Below are positions 37,580-46,765 of a stretch of 64,000 nt of DNA, piece by piece (position 1 is the first letter of the stretch; every line of letters starts with the position of its first letter). The position numbers were made by a program, and so were the translations under genes. The DNA is taken from the NCBI RefSeq assembly GCF_000733295.1, contig NZ_JPMI01000302.1:27367-91366 (forward strand), given 5' to 3'. Below the pieces are notes generated by a model that had not been told where the DNA came from, made no database searches, and worked only from the letters and a program-made list of their open reading frames with translations. The DNA comes from Archangium violaceum Cb vi76. Lineage in GTDB: Bacteria; Myxococcota; Myxococcia; Myxococcales; Myxococcaceae.

Positions 37580-39916
37580 TCACGCGCGGCGTCGTTCCAG
37601 GCTCATCCCCTCCTCCAGCAAGGCACCGACGTCCAGCACCAGCACGGTGCGCCGGTTGGCCAGGTCCGCGGCGCCGGAGATCCCTCGCACGCCCTGCAGG
37701 CGGCCACCCAGGGACTTCACGACGATGTCCTGCTGGCCCTGCAGCTCGTCCACGGCGATGCCCAGCCGCTCCTGGGCCAGGCCGGCGACCACCACGAAGT
37801 GCCGGTCGTTCTGGCGCTCGGGGTGGCCGAACTGCCGGGCCAGGCGCATCAGGGGCAACGTGGTTCCCCGTACGTCCAACACCTCGCGCCGCTCCACGGT
37901 GCGGATCTCCGAGGGCTTCACGGAGAGGATCTCCAGCACGCTGTTGAGCGGCACCGCGTAGGTGCGCCCGCTCACGCCCACCACCAGGGCGCGGATGATG
38001 GCCAGGGTGACGGGCAGCGTGAGGTGGAAGGCCGTGCCCTGCCCGCGCTCGCTCCACACGTCGATGATGCCGGACAGGTTGCCGATGTTGTTCTTCACCA
38101 CGTCCAGGCCCACGCCGCGGCCGGACAGCTCGGACACGCTGCGGGCGGTGGAGAAGCCCGGCAGGAAGATGAGGTTGAGCAGCTCGCGCCGGCTCATCTC
38201 CCGCGCCTGGGCCTCGGTGATGAGGTTCTTGCGCAGCGCCATGTCGCGCACGCCCAGCTCGTCGATGCCCGCCCCGTCGTCGCTCACCTCGATGACGACG
38301 TGGTTGCCCTTCTGCTCGGCCCGCAGGGACACGCGCGCCCGCCGGGACTTGCCCGCCGCCAGCCGCGCCTCCGGCGACTCCGCGCCGTGGTCGATGGCGT
38401 TGCGGATGATGTGCATCAGCGGATCACTCAGCTCCTCGACGATGAGCTTGTCCAGCTCCACGTCGCCGCCGCCGATGACGAAGTCGATCTCCTTGCCCGC
38501 GTCCCGGGCGATCCGGCGCACCAGCCGGGCCAGCCGGTCGAACACCTGGCCCACGGGCACCATGCGCGCCTCGAGCAGGCCCTGCTGGAGCGCGTCCAGC
38601 TTGCGCTCCAACTGCCGCGTCTCGCGCGACAGCTCCTGGCCCCACATCTTGCTGGAGAGCATCACCGAGCCCTCCTGCTGACGCGAGGCCTCCACCATGC
38701 GCTGCAGGTTGGCCTTGATGAGCAGCAGCTCGCCCACGGTGTTCATCAGCGCGTCCAGGCGGCTGATGTCCACGCGCACCGTCTGGGTGAGCGAGCGCGC
38801 CGACTCGTTCTCCATCCGCGGACCGCGCGGGGACACCGGCTCGTCCGTGAGCGTGCGCACCGGGGGCCCGGCCAGCTCGGCGCGGGGGGGCGAGGTGGAC
38901 TCGCCCATCCGCATCGCCTCCAGCACCCCCTGGGTGAGCTCCTCCGGGCTGGCCTGCTCCACGGCGCGCAGCAGCGGGGCCTGGACGGGGCTCTCGGTCA
39001 CCGCGTCGGGTGTCTCGGCGCCACCGCCCTTGGGAGCCCGCTTCTTGCGCGGCTTCTTGGGCGCCGCGGGCGTCTCGACGGAGGGAGGAGCGGACTGACG
39101 GCTCCCCTGGGCCACGGACTGCGCCACGGGGGCGTGAGCCGCGGGAGCCGGAGCACCGCCGGCCGCGGGGCGCACCCTCAGCGCGAAGAGCTGCGCGGGC
39201 GTGCCCTGGAGCTTCGCCGCCAGCTCCGACTCCGGCACCTTGGCGCCGAAGATGAGATCGAACGCGATGCCCGAGGCCCCGCCCGGCTCCGAGGAAGGCA
39301 GCGTGCTGACGACCTCGCCCAGCGGCTTGAGGCGCGAGTTGAGCTCGGCCAGCCCCGTGTCGAAGTCGGACAGGTCGAACGCGGCACGCACGCGGAAGAG
39401 GGCCACGCCGCGGCGCACGTTCTCGCGCAGGCGGTGCTCCTCGTACTCGGTGAAGACGGCGCGCACCTGCGCGTCCAGCTCCAGCCGGTCGAGCGGATCC
39501 TCGTCCACGGCGGCCGACGTCATGCCCAGGTTGGCCAGCCGCGTGCCCAGCTCCGTCACGCGCCCGCTCAGGGCGTCCGAGGACACCTCGCGGGACGCCT
39601 CGGCCAGCAGGGCCTGGAGCACGTCCAGCGTCTCGATGAGCGAGTCGAGCACCTGGTCGTCCAGCGACAGCTTGCCCAGCCGCAGCCGGTCCAGCAGATC
39701 CTCGGCCTGGTGGGCCAGCTTCGAGATGCGCTCCTGCCCGAAGAGCGCGGACAGGCCCTTGAGCGAGTGCGCCGCCCGGAAGATGCCGTTGATGAGATCC
39801 GGTTCCGGATCCGTGCCGCGCTGCTGATCCAGCACGAGCAGATCCTTGCCCAGGGCCTCGAGGATCTCCGTCCCCTCGGCAACGAACTCCGCGAGTGCTT
39901 TTCCGGCCTGGTTCAC
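37580..39916 (-). CDS. cheA: Chemotaxis histidine kinase CheA
   Basis: 778 residues. P1/Hpt domain with phospho-accepting His50 in AAHSLKGLSALFG; a middle segment with a low-complexity Ala/Pro/Lys linker (about 255-345; contains KKPRKKRAPKG) in the place where a P2 CheY-binding domain would be weak or absent; dimerisation helices (about 375-430); ATPase with N box IIRNAIDHG, G1 VSDDGAGID and G2 GRGVGLDVVKNNIG; and a C-terminal CheW-like domain (about 640-770). GTG start overlapping the cheY stop. Core kinase of a myxobacterial chemosensory system. Confidence 0.95.
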   Translation of the reverse strand: MNQAGKALAEFVAEGTEILEALGKDLLVLDQQRGTDPEPDLINGIFRAAHSLKGLSALFGQERISKLAHQAEDLLDRLRLGKLSLDDQVLDSLIETLDVLQALLAEASREVSSDALSGRVTELGTRLANLGMTSAAVDEDPLDRLELDAQVRAVFTEYEEHRLRENVRRGVALFRVRAAFDLSDFDTGLAELNSRLKPLGEVVSTLPSSEPGGASGIAFDLIFGAKVPESELAAKLQGTPAQLFALRVRPAAGGAPAPAAHAPVAQSVAQGSRQSAPPSVETPAAPKKPRKKRAPKGGGAETPDAVTESPVQAPLLRAVEQASPEELTQGVLEAMRMGESTSPPRAELAGPPVRTLTDEPVSPRGPRMENESARSLTQTVRVDISRLDALMNTVGELLLIKANLQRMVEASRQQEGSVMLSSKMWGQELSRETRQLERKLDALQQGLLEARMVPVGQVFDRLARLVRRIARDAGKEIDFVIGGGDVELDKLIVEELSDPLMHIIRNAIDHGAESPEARLAAGKSRRARVSLRAEQKGNHVVIEVSDDGAGIDELGVRDMALRKNLITEAQAREMSRRELLNLIFLPGFSTARSVSELSGRGVGLDVVKNNIGNLSGIIDVWSERGQGTAFHLTLPVTLAIIRALVVGVSGRTYAVPLNSVLEILSVKPSEIRTVERREVLDVRGTTLPLMRLARQFGHPERQNDRHFVVVAGLAQERLGIAVDELQGQQDIVVKSLGGRLQGVRGISGAADLANRRTVLVLDVGALLEEGMSLERRRA

Positions 39917-40287
39917 GCGAGCTTGAGGTAGCGGCGCACGAGCCCGACCAGGCTCTGCGGAGAGAAGGGCTTGACGAGATACTCCGCCGCGCCGAGCGCC
40001 AGTCCGCGGTCGCGATCCTTCTCACGGCCCTCGGTGGTGACGATGAACAGCGGCGTGTCGCGGTAGTTGGGGTTCTTCTTGACGAAGTTGATGAGCTCCA
40101 GCCCGTTGATGTCCGGCATGTTGATGTCGGTGATGATGAGATCGAACCGGTGCCGGGGCAGGAGCTTGAGGGCCTCGAAGCCGCTGCTGGTGGCGATCGC
40201 CTCCAGACCGGAGATGGACTCCACCGTCGCGGCGATCAGCTCGCGCGACGCCTTGGAGTCCTCCACGATCAGGATCTTGAACTTCAT
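39913..40287 (-). CDS. cheY: Response regulator CheY
   Basis: 124 residues from ATG 40287 (MKFKILIVEDSKASRELI). Lone receiver with acid pair VEDSK, Asp in LIITDINMPDINGLE, Thr in VTTEG and Lys in YLVKPFSPQS. First gene of the chemosensory module, four-base overlap with cheA. Output unknown; the target may be a motility or a regulatory complex. Confidence 0.93.
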   Translation of the reverse strand: MKFKILIVEDSKASRELIAATVESISGLEAIATSSGFEALKLLPRHRFDLIITDINMPDINGLELINFVKKNPNYRDTPLFIVTTEGREKDRDRGLALGAAEYLVKPFSPQSLVGLVRRYLKLA

Positions 40288-40337
40288 GGGTTGGAACCGG
40301 CCCCCCATCGTAGCAGAACGGAGGGCGGCGGCGAGCT

Positions 40338-40829
40338 TCAGCCCTTACGTCCCGGCAGACGGCGTGCCAGTTCCTTGTCCGCCAGGACGGCGACCTTCTT
40401 GCCTCCCTTGAAAGACGGAATGAACTTGTCTGTCAGGGAAGCGGCCCGGGCGGCCTCGTCCAGCGCGCCGGTGCCGGGGATCTCCAGGGCCACGCCCTCC
40501 ACCTTCGCCCGGGCGAGCACCTGGCCGGCATTGGCGAGGGCCTCGCCCAGCGAGGAGGCATCCAGGGCCTTCCTGCGCCCCAGGCCGATGACGAAGATGC
40601 GGGGCACGGGGAAGCGGCCATCCGCGGGAAGCAGGAGCGAGTCGCCTTGGGCGCCCACGAAGAAGCCGGACTGGAGCACGCGCGACAGGGCGCCACACAG
40701 CCGCCAGTCCACGTAACCGGCCGAGCCCGGCAGGGGCCGGTCGTCCTCGCCGACGAAGAGGCAGAGCGCATCCACCCCCTCCAGCGAGTCCAGGCCCTGC
40801 AGGCCGACGTCGTAGGCGGCGACGTTCAC
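40338..40829 (-). CDS. Stand-alone leucyl-aminopeptidase N-terminal domain (M17_N-like) protein
   Basis: 163 residues from a GTG at 40829 that overlaps the nusB stop (GTGA). It has the macro-domain-like fold of the peptidase M17 N-terminal domain: VDALCLFVGEDDRPLPG, LSRVLQSGFFVGAQGDSLLLP, PRIFVIGLGRRKALDASSLGEAL. The whole catalytic M17 domain that normally follows is missing and the frame stops cleanly with no further coding sequence, so this is not a truncation inside the gene. Its role could be regulatory or structural. Lies between nusB and cheY in the same direction. Confidence 0.7.
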   Translation of the reverse strand: MNVAAYDVGLQGLDSLEGVDALCLFVGEDDRPLPGSAGYVDWRLCGALSRVLQSGFFVGAQGDSLLLPADGRFPVPRIFVIGLGRRKALDASSLGEALANAGQVLARAKVEGVALEIPGTGALDEAARAASLTDKFIPSFKGGKKVAVLADKELARRLPGRKG

Positions 40830-41245
40830 TGCTTCCCCAGCGCGGCGGCCACGCGGTCCAGCAGGCCGTTGACGAAGGCGCTGGACTCCTCGGTGCCGAA
40901 GTTCTTGCCCAGCTCCACCGCCTCGTTGAGGGACACCTTCTTGGGGATGTCCGGGCGGTACTTCAGCTCGAAGACACCCAGGCGCAGCACGTTGCGGTCG
41001 ATGCGGGACATGCGATCCAACCGCCAGTTGTGGCTGTGTTGCTCGATGAGCCGGTCGATCTCCGCGCGGTTCCCCATGACGCCGTCCACCAGCTCGCGGG
41101 CGAACTTCACCGCCTCGGGCTCCTTGTGGGCCTCCTCGGTGGCGGCCCACGCGGACTCGAGGGCGTCGTGGGCGGAGCCGGGCGTCATCTCCAGCTGGTA
41201 GAGCGCCTGCAGCGCGCGCTCCCGTGCGGTTCTCCGAGCGCCCAT
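40826..41245 (-). CDS. nusB: Transcription antitermination factor NusB
   Basis: 139 residues, all-helical: MGARRTARERALQALYQLEM, FARELVDGVMGNRAEIDRLI, RIDRNVLRLGVFEL, KVSLNEAVELGKNFGTEESSAFVNGLLDRV. With NusE it loads onto boxA to support rRNA transcription. Two bases separate it from ribH, the common ribH-nusB pair. Confidence 0.95.
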   Translation of the reverse strand: MGARRTARERALQALYQLEMTPGSAHDALESAWAATEEAHKEPEAVKFARELVDGVMGNRAEIDRLIEQHSHNWRLDRMSRIDRNVLRLGVFELKYRPDIPKKVSLNEAVELGKNFGTEESSAFVNGLLDRVAAALGKQ

Positions 41246-41247
41246 GG

Positions 41248-41745
41248 CTAACCCTTCTTCCCGTCCGTGGCCAGGGTGGTGGCCAGCTTCGCGTGGAGGT
41301 TGACCATCTCGAGGCAGGCGGCGGCGGCCTCGGCGCCCTTGTTGCCGGCCTTCACGCCGGCCCGGTCGATGGCCTGCTCCACAGTGTCGCACGTCAGCAC
41401 GCCGAAGGTGACGGCCGCCTGCGCGTTGAAGGCCACGTTGCCGATGCCCTTGGCGCACTCGCCCGCCACGTAGTCGAAGTGCGGGGTGCCGCCGCGGATG
41501 ACGGCGCCCAGGGTGATGATGCCCACGTAGGTGCGCGAGTCCGCCACGCGCCGCGTGAGCGCCGGCAGCTCGTAGGTGCCGGGGCAGCGGAAGACGTCGA
41601 TGTCGCCGTCGGCCACTCCATGGCGCACCAGCGTGTCCACCGCGCCCTTCACCAGCTCCTCGGTGATGAACGCGTTGAAACGGGCCACGCAGATGGCGAA
41701 ACGGCCCTTGGGAGGAAGAAAGTCACCTTCGATGTAGCGAGGCAT
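41248..41745 (-). CDS. ribH: 6,7-dimethyl-8-ribityllumazine synthase
   Basis: 165 residues. [19 protein letters not shown], substrate-phosphate loop [18 protein letters not shown] with its catalytic His, and [16 protein letters not shown]. It joins the ribityl-pyrimidinedione to 3,4-dihydroxybutanone 4-phosphate in riboflavin synthesis and forms the lumazine synthase shell. Starts 39 bases after the ribBA stop. Confidence 0.96.
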   Translation of the reverse strand: MPRYIEGDFLPPKGRFAICVARFNAFITEELVKGAVDTLVRHGVADGDIDVFRCPGTYELPALTRRVADSRTYVGIITLGAVIRGGTPHFDYVAGECAKGIGNVAFNAQAAVTFGVLTCDTVEQAIDRAGVKAGNKGAEAAAACLEMVNLHAKLATTLATDGKKG

Positions 41746-41784
41746 GTGCGGCCCCTCTCTACACCAGCCACCCGGCTGGCGTCC

Positions 41785-42993
41785 CTACAGAGTTTTCGTC
41801 GTGCGGCGGCGGGGAGGGCGGCGCGCGGCCACCCGCCGGACGGGCTCGGCGGACAGGGTGAGCGGAATCTGCTCCACCACCTCCAGCGAGTAGCTCTCCA
41901 ACCCCACGATCTTCTTGGGGTTGTTGGTGAGCAGCCGCAGCCGGGACAGCCCCAGGTCCTTGAGGATTTGAGCCCCCACGCCGAACTCGCGCAGGCGCGT
42001 CTGGTCGTTGTTGCCCGGCACGGCCTCCTCGTTGGAGACGTGGGTACACTGCAGCCGGTTCTTCGGGGGCACGTCGCGCTGGAGGAAGACGACCACGCCC
42101 CGCCCCGCCGCCTGAATCCGCTGGAGGGCCTGCTCGAGCTGGCTGCCGCAGTCGCACCCGGCGCTGCCCAGCAGATCTCCCACGAGGCAGGCCCTGTGGA
42201 CGCGGGTGAGCACGGGCTCGCGGCCGGAGATGTCGCCCTTGACGAGGGCCACGTGCACGGCGCTGTCCACGTCGCTGCCGTAGGTGTAGGCCTGGAAGGT
42301 GCCCTGCCCCCGGCGCTCCAGCTTCGCCTCGCCGATGCGCCGGATGAGCCGCTCGCGCTCCAGCCGGTAGCGGATGATGTCGGCCACGGACAGCAGCACC
42401 ATCTTGTGCTTCCGGGCGAACTTCACCAGGTCCGGCCGGCGGGCCATGGTCCCGTCCGGGTTCATGATCTCGCAGATGACGCCGGCGGGCGAGAGGCCGG
42501 CCAGGCGCGCCAGATCCACGCTGCCCTCGGTCTGGCCGGTGCGCACGAGCACCCCGCCGTCACGGGCGCGCAGCGGGAAGACGTGGCCGGGGCGGGCCAG
42601 GTCGCTCGGCTTCGCGTTGGGGGCCACGGCCACCTGGATGGTGTGGGCGCGGTCCGCGGCGGAGATGCCGGTGGAGACGCCCTGGGCGGCCTCGATGGAG
42701 ACGGTGAAGGCCGTCTGGAAGGACGAGGTGTTGTCCTGCACCATGAGGGGCAGGTTGAGCCGGCGGATGCGCTCCTCGACGAGCGACAGGCAGATGAGCC
42801 CGCGCCCGTGGGTGGCCATGAAGTTGATGGCCTCCGGCGTCACCTTCTCCGCCGCCATGACGAGGTCTCCCTCGTTCTCCCGGTCCTCGTCATCCGTGAG
42901 GATGACCATGCGCCCCTTGCGGATCTCCGCGAGCGCCTGCTCCACCAGGGAGATGCTGTCCGACTCGTGCCGCCTGCTACCACCGCGTGCCAT
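41785..42993 (-). CDS. ribB: 3,4-dihydroxy-2-butanone 4-phosphate synthase with degenerate GTP-cyclohydrolase-II-like domain
   Basis: 402 residues from ATG 42993. The N-terminal RibB half looks active: [40 protein letters not shown] block ([20 protein letters not shown]), [15 protein letters not shown] and [16 protein letters not shown]. The RibA half keeps the zinc cysteines ([15 protein letters not shown]) and the [10 protein letters not shown] end, but where RibA has the EGRGIGL-NK-AY block this protein reads [21 protein letters not shown]. So GTP cyclohydrolase II activity is doubtful; it resembles RibBX variants described in Proteobacteria. Ordinary annotation would be ribBA. Confidence 0.88.
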   Translation of the reverse strand: MARGGSRRHESDSISLVEQALAEIRKGRMVILTDDEDRENEGDLVMAAEKVTPEAINFMATHGRGLICLSLVEERIRRLNLPLMVQDNTSSFQTAFTVSIEAAQGVSTGISAADRAHTIQVAVAPNAKPSDLARPGHVFPLRARDGGVLVRTGQTEGSVDLARLAGLSPAGVICEIMNPDGTMARRPDLVKFARKHKMVLLSVADIIRYRLERERLIRRIGEAKLERRGQGTFQAYTYGSDVDSAVHVALVKGDISGREPVLTRVHRACLVGDLLGSAGCDCGSQLEQALQRIQAAGRGVVVFLQRDVPPKNRLQCTHVSNEEAVPGNNDQTRLREFGVGAQILKDLGLSRLRLLTNNPKKIVGLESYSLEVVEQIPLTLSAEPVRRVAARRPPRRRTTKTL

Positions 42994-43016
42994 TGCGTCC
43001 TGGCCTTTCCTTCGAA

Positions 43017-43661
43017 TCATCCGCCGAAACCGGCCGCCTTGATGACCGCCTCGGAGAGCCCGCCACCGGGCCCCTGACGCAGCGACACCAGCCGCGCCAC
43101 GTACTTGCCAATCATGTCCCCCTCCAGGTTCACCCGCTCCCCCACGGCCTTGGCCCGGAGCGTGGTGCGCTCCTGCGTCTCGGGGATGAGCTGCACGCTG
43201 AAGCGGTCCACCCCCACCGTGTTGACGGTGAGGCTGATGCCGTCGATGGCCACCGAGCCCTTCTCGATGAAGAAGGGGGCCAGCGCCTCGGGGAGCCGGA
43301 AGACCATCACCCACGAGCCGCCCTCGGGCCGCGTCTCCAACACCTCGCTGACGGCGTCCACGTGTCCGCTGACGAGGTGGCCGCCCAGGCGGTCGCCCAG
43401 GGCCAGCGCCCGCTCGAGGTTGACGCGCGAGCCGGGGCCCACGGCCCCCAGGGTGGTGCGCCGGAGCGTCTCCGGAGCCGCCTGCACCCGGAACGAGTCC
43501 CCGCTCCGCTCCACCACCGTCAGGCAGGCGCCGTCCACGGCGATCGATTCACCGAGCGCGAAATCCCTGGCGCCCAGCGCCGTGCGAATCCACACGTCCG
43601 TCATCCCTCCGGGGATGACCCGCTCCACCACGCCGATGTCCTGGATGAGTCCGGTGAACAT
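43017..43661 (-). CDS. ribE: Riboflavin synthase, alpha chain
   Basis: 214 residues from ATG 43661 ([15 protein letters not shown]). Two tandem lumazine-binding domains, each with a [28 protein letters not shown] pair and [21 protein letters not shown] ends. It dismutates two lumazine molecules to riboflavin. A TTATAA motif lies 12 bases upstream, so a short leader is possible. No FMN riboswitch was found upstream. Head of the ribE-ribBA-ribH-nusB unit; ribD is not here but at 60.2 kb. Confidence 0.96.
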   Translation of the reverse strand: MFTGLIQDIGVVERVIPGGMTDVWIRTALGARDFALGESIAVDGACLTVVERSGDSFRVQAAPETLRRTTLGAVGPGSRVNLERALALGDRLGGHLVSGHVDAVSEVLETRPEGGSWVMVFRLPEALAPFFIEKGSVAIDGISLTVNTVGVDRFSVQLIPETQERTTLRAKAVGERVNLEGDMIGKYVARLVSLRQGPGGGLSEAVIKAAGFGG

Positions 43662-43961
43662 TTCGGGCTGGCTTATAACGGATTCGGGCCCGGGGATCCG
43701 CTGCCTGCCGCTCGTCCCCTCTCCCCTGCCCGACAGGCAGGCTGACCGGAGCCATCTCAAGGGGAGCGGCACGGCCCTCCCACCCACTCATGGTCCGCTG
43801 GCCGGGGGAGCGCACCGGGCATCCATCCCGGAAATCTTACTCACAGCAAAATCAGGATGGATCCCGCGACCGCTGGTTGGGTCAAAGTAATTCCTGGTAG
43901 AAGATCACGGCACGAGCGTACTGGAGCCATTCCCACTGCATCCAAAGGGTGTTCTCGAAAA
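43662..43961. other. Divergent spacer between ribE and the P450 gene
   Basis: 300 bases without a gene. It includes short self-complementary stretches, CCTGCC (43725-43730) pairing with GGCAGG (43736-43741) around a five-base loop, and a visibly A/T-richer part toward 43840-43960. Probably holds divergent promoters for rib and the P450; no convincing hexamers apart from the TTATAA near ribE. Confidence 0.5.
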
Positions 43962-45194
43962 ATGAGCGATCAACCTGCCGCTACTGCTCCCACCTACGAC
44001 ATCTTCGCTCCCGACGTCCTGCAGGATGCGACGCCGCTGCTGAACCGCCTGCGTGCTGAGGCCCCTGTGTACTTCAGCCCCCAGCTACAGGGATACATCC
44101 TGACGCGCTACGACGACATCACCACCGTCCTCAAGGATGCCGAGATCCAGTCCGCACAGCTGACCGGCTGGATAGACCAGTTCCCGCCCGAGGCGCAGCG
44201 GCAGCTCCAGCCTCTCCGCTCCTCCCTCATCCTGTGGATGGGGCACACCAACGTGGCGGACCATCAGCGCGTCCAGCGAGTGCTCCGGCGGTACTTCACG
44301 GCGGCCACCGTGGAAGGGCTGCGTCCGCGCGTCGAGGCCATCGTCAAGATGCTGCTCGATGCCGTGCAGGACAAGGGAGAGCTGGATGTCGTCCAGGACA
44401 TCGCGCACCCGCTGCCCACCCATATCATTGGTGAGCTTCTCGGTGTACCGGCCGAGGACCGGGGTCTGTTCATGCAGTGGTCACGGGACATCAACAACCT
44501 GTTCCAGATGTCCGACCTCGAGACGTTGCTCAAGACCCAGAAGGCCGTCCTCGATGTGCAGGATTACATGCGGCCTATCGTGGAAGCACGCCGCCGCGAG
44601 CCCCGCAACGATCTGACCAGCGTGTTGGTGGCAGCCCAGCGAGAGGGTCAACTCATCAGCGACGATGAGCTCGTGGGCAACTGCGTCATGTTGATGTTTG
44701 GAGGCCATGAGACCACGGCCTACCTGATTGCCAATAGCGTCCTGGCGCTCATGCAGCACCCCGAGCAGTTCGAGATGCTCAAGGCCAACCCCAAGTTGCT
44801 TCCCTCCGCCATCGATGAGGTCCTCCGCTATGACGGCTCAGTCGATATGCTCATGCGGGTGACCACCAAGCCGTTGGAGCTGGTGGGGGGCAAGGTGCCA
44901 GCCAACAGCCTGTTGCTGCTGATGCTGCGCGCAGGCAACCGGGACCCGGACATGTATACCGAGCCCAATCGGTTCGACATCACCCGGCGGACCAACGTGC
45001 GCAACCTGGCTTTCGGCTCGGGCCCTTTCTACTGCCTGGGCTCGGCGCTGGCGCAAATGGAGGGGCAGATCTGCCTCGGTGAGATGCTCCGGCGCATGCC
45101 CAATCTCCGGCCGCTCTTCGACATCACCCAGCCCGACTACCGCCCTCAGCCGCCCATCCGGCGGCGCCTGGAGACGCTGCGCCTGGCTTTCTGA
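43962..45194 (+). CDS. Cytochrome P450 (bacterial class I)
   Basis: 410 residues from ATG 43962 (MSDQPAATAPTYDIFAPDVL); a longer frame to 43857 looks non-coding. I-helix MFGGHETTAYLI (about 245-256; Glu-Thr pair), ExxR in EVLRYD (E286/R289), heme Cys358 in FGSGPFYCLG (the usual His of FGxGxHxC is Phe). CYP of the soluble type needing ferredoxin partners, which are not in this window. Left end of the accessory block, opposite in strand to the rib genes. Likely oxidises a small lipophilic product; substrate unknown. Confidence 0.93.
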   Translation: MSDQPAATAPTYDIFAPDVLQDATPLLNRLRAEAPVYFSPQLQGYILTRYDDITTVLKDAEIQSAQLTGWIDQFPPEAQRQLQPLRSSLILWMGHTNVADHQRVQRVLRRYFTAATVEGLRPRVEAIVKMLLDAVQDKGELDVVQDIAHPLPTHIIGELLGVPAEDRGLFMQWSRDINNLFQMSDLETLLKTQKAVLDVQDYMRPIVEARRREPRNDLTSVLVAAQREGQLISDDELVGNCVMLMFGGHETTAYLIANSVLALMQHPEQFEMLKANPKLLPSAIDEVLRYDGSVDMLMRVTTKPLELVGGKVPANSLLLLMLRAGNRDPDMYTEPNRFDITRRTNVRNLAFGSGPFYCLGSALAQMEGQICLGEMLRRMPNLRPLFDITQPDYRPQPPIRRRLETLRLAF

Positions 45195-45247
45195 CCGCGA
45201 CATTCCCCCCGGCTACCGTCCAGGGGCCGTGTCACCGCCATGGTGCT

Positions 45248-46534
45248 TCACCACCGCACGGGCAGAGACTCGAAACCGCGGAACATCATGCTGTGGCACT
45301 TGAGCTGCGGCGCCTGGTCCTCGTCCAGGCGCAGGCCCGGCAGGTTCGTCAACAGCACCTCGAACGTAATCTCCAGCTCGCGGCGAGCCAGACCCGCGCC
45401 GATGCAGTGATGGGCCCCGAAGGTGAAGGCCATGTGCTTGGTGTGCAGATGGTCTCGGCTGATGTCGAACCGATCTGGATCCGGGAAGGCCTGAGGATCT
45501 CGGTTGGCGGCGGCCAGCCCCATGAACACCACGTCCCCCTTCTTGATGGTCTTGCCACGCAGCTCGAAGGTCTCCGCGGCAATCCGGTGCATGTAGGGGA
45601 CCGCCGGGTTGAAGCGCAGCATCTCCTCCACGGCGGACCTCATCAAGCCGAGATCCGACTGGAGCTTGTGGAGTTCCTCCGGATGCGTCAGCAGCGCGTA
45701 CAGACCGTTGCTGATCTGATCCGTGGTGGTGGTATGCCCGGCGAAGAGGATGAGACTGGTGTTGGACACCAGCTCATCCAGGGTCATGCGCCCTGCCTCC
45801 TGCGCCTGCAGCATCTGGCTGAGGGCGTCCTGCCCGGGATCGTGGCGGCGCTTCTCGATGAGCGCCTTGAGGTAGTCGACCAACTCCCCGATCGCCACGT
45901 TGCCCCTACGGGCCAGTGCCACCACGTCGGTACCCGCAGCGGGGGCGTTGAAATCCGCGATGGGCTCCGACCACTCCAGGAACTTGTCGCGATCCTCTTG
46001 GGGAATTCCCAGGAAATCCGCGATCACGATGGGAGGCAGCTGTCTCGACACCGCCTTCACCACGTCCATGCGCCCCTGCGACTTGACCCGCGCCACCAGC
46101 TGCTCCGCGGTGTGGCGGATGGCCGGGCGCCAGGCGTCGAGCGCCTGGGGCGAGAACCCCACGGAGGTCTGCCGACGCATCCGGACATGCTCCGGGCCGT
46201 CCCGCATCGACATCTGATGGGTGAGCGACAACATGAGGTTATCGATGAGGCCTGGGCCAATCTGCTCGAGCGGCCCGAGCTGCGCCTGATAGAACCCCAT
46301 CCGGTTGGCGCTCAGGCGCGGATCGCGAAAGCAATTCAGCACGTCGTCGTGGCGAGTGATGAACCACGCGTGCACTGCGTCCGACCAGTAGACCGGGTCT
46401 ACCTCTCTCAGCCGCGCATAGAAAGGAACGGGCTCGAGGAGATTCTTGGGGCTGGCGGGGTTGCCGTCGAACGGCTCCGCTTCACTCGCCATGGCGTCCC
46501 TGGTGGAAGTGTCAGGCTCGGTGGGTTGGGGCAC
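45248..46534 (-). CDS. Cytochrome P450 (bacterial class I), second
   Basis: 428 residues (an inner ATG at 46492 would start at MASEAEPFDG). I-helix LILFAGHTTTTDQI (265-270), ExxR in EMLRFN (E304/R307), heme Cys377 in FGAHHCIGAGLARRELE. Convergent with the other P450 (53-base gap) but not close to it in sequence, so not a recent duplicate. Typical tailoring hydroxylase or epoxidase. No ferredoxin gene adjacent. Confidence 0.94.
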   Translation of the reverse strand: MPQPTEPDTSTRDAMASEAEPFDGNPASPKNLLEPVPFYARLREVDPVYWSDAVHAWFITRHDDVLNCFRDPRLSANRMGFYQAQLGPLEQIGPGLIDNLMLSLTHQMSMRDGPEHVRMRRQTSVGFSPQALDAWRPAIRHTAEQLVARVKSQGRMDVVKAVSRQLPPIVIADFLGIPQEDRDKFLEWSEPIADFNAPAAGTDVVALARRGNVAIGELVDYLKALIEKRRHDPGQDALSQMLQAQEAGRMTLDELVSNTSLILFAGHTTTTDQISNGLYALLTHPEELHKLQSDLGLMRSAVEEMLRFNPAVPYMHRIAAETFELRGKTIKKGDVVFMGLAAANRDPQAFPDPDRFDISRDHLHTKHMAFTFGAHHCIGAGLARRELEITFEVLLTNLPGLRLDEDQAPQLKCHSMMFRGFESLPVRW

Positions 46535-46765
46535 GAGCGAGAGGTTAAGCGCTACGGGCAGGGTTGTCGACGTTCGTGAGACCTGGAGTGTACCGAACGC
46601 GATGCCCTTGCCCCACGCTCCTCGGAGCGCCCCGCGGGAGCCGCCGTGTCAGGACCGGCGGGCCCAGCCCCCCAGAAGGCCCACCGCGTGGACGCAGAGA
46701 GCCGGGGCCCGGGGGGCCGAACGGCCTCACCTCTGTCTGGTGGCCTGACAGTGTGAGCAGCGCGC

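Noticed and set aside
43662..43860. FMN riboswitch upstream of ribE
   Set aside because: None of the conserved RFN-element blocks (such as the GGGGCAGGGTGAAA-type and CCGAC/ GGTG segments) was recognised on the minus strand.
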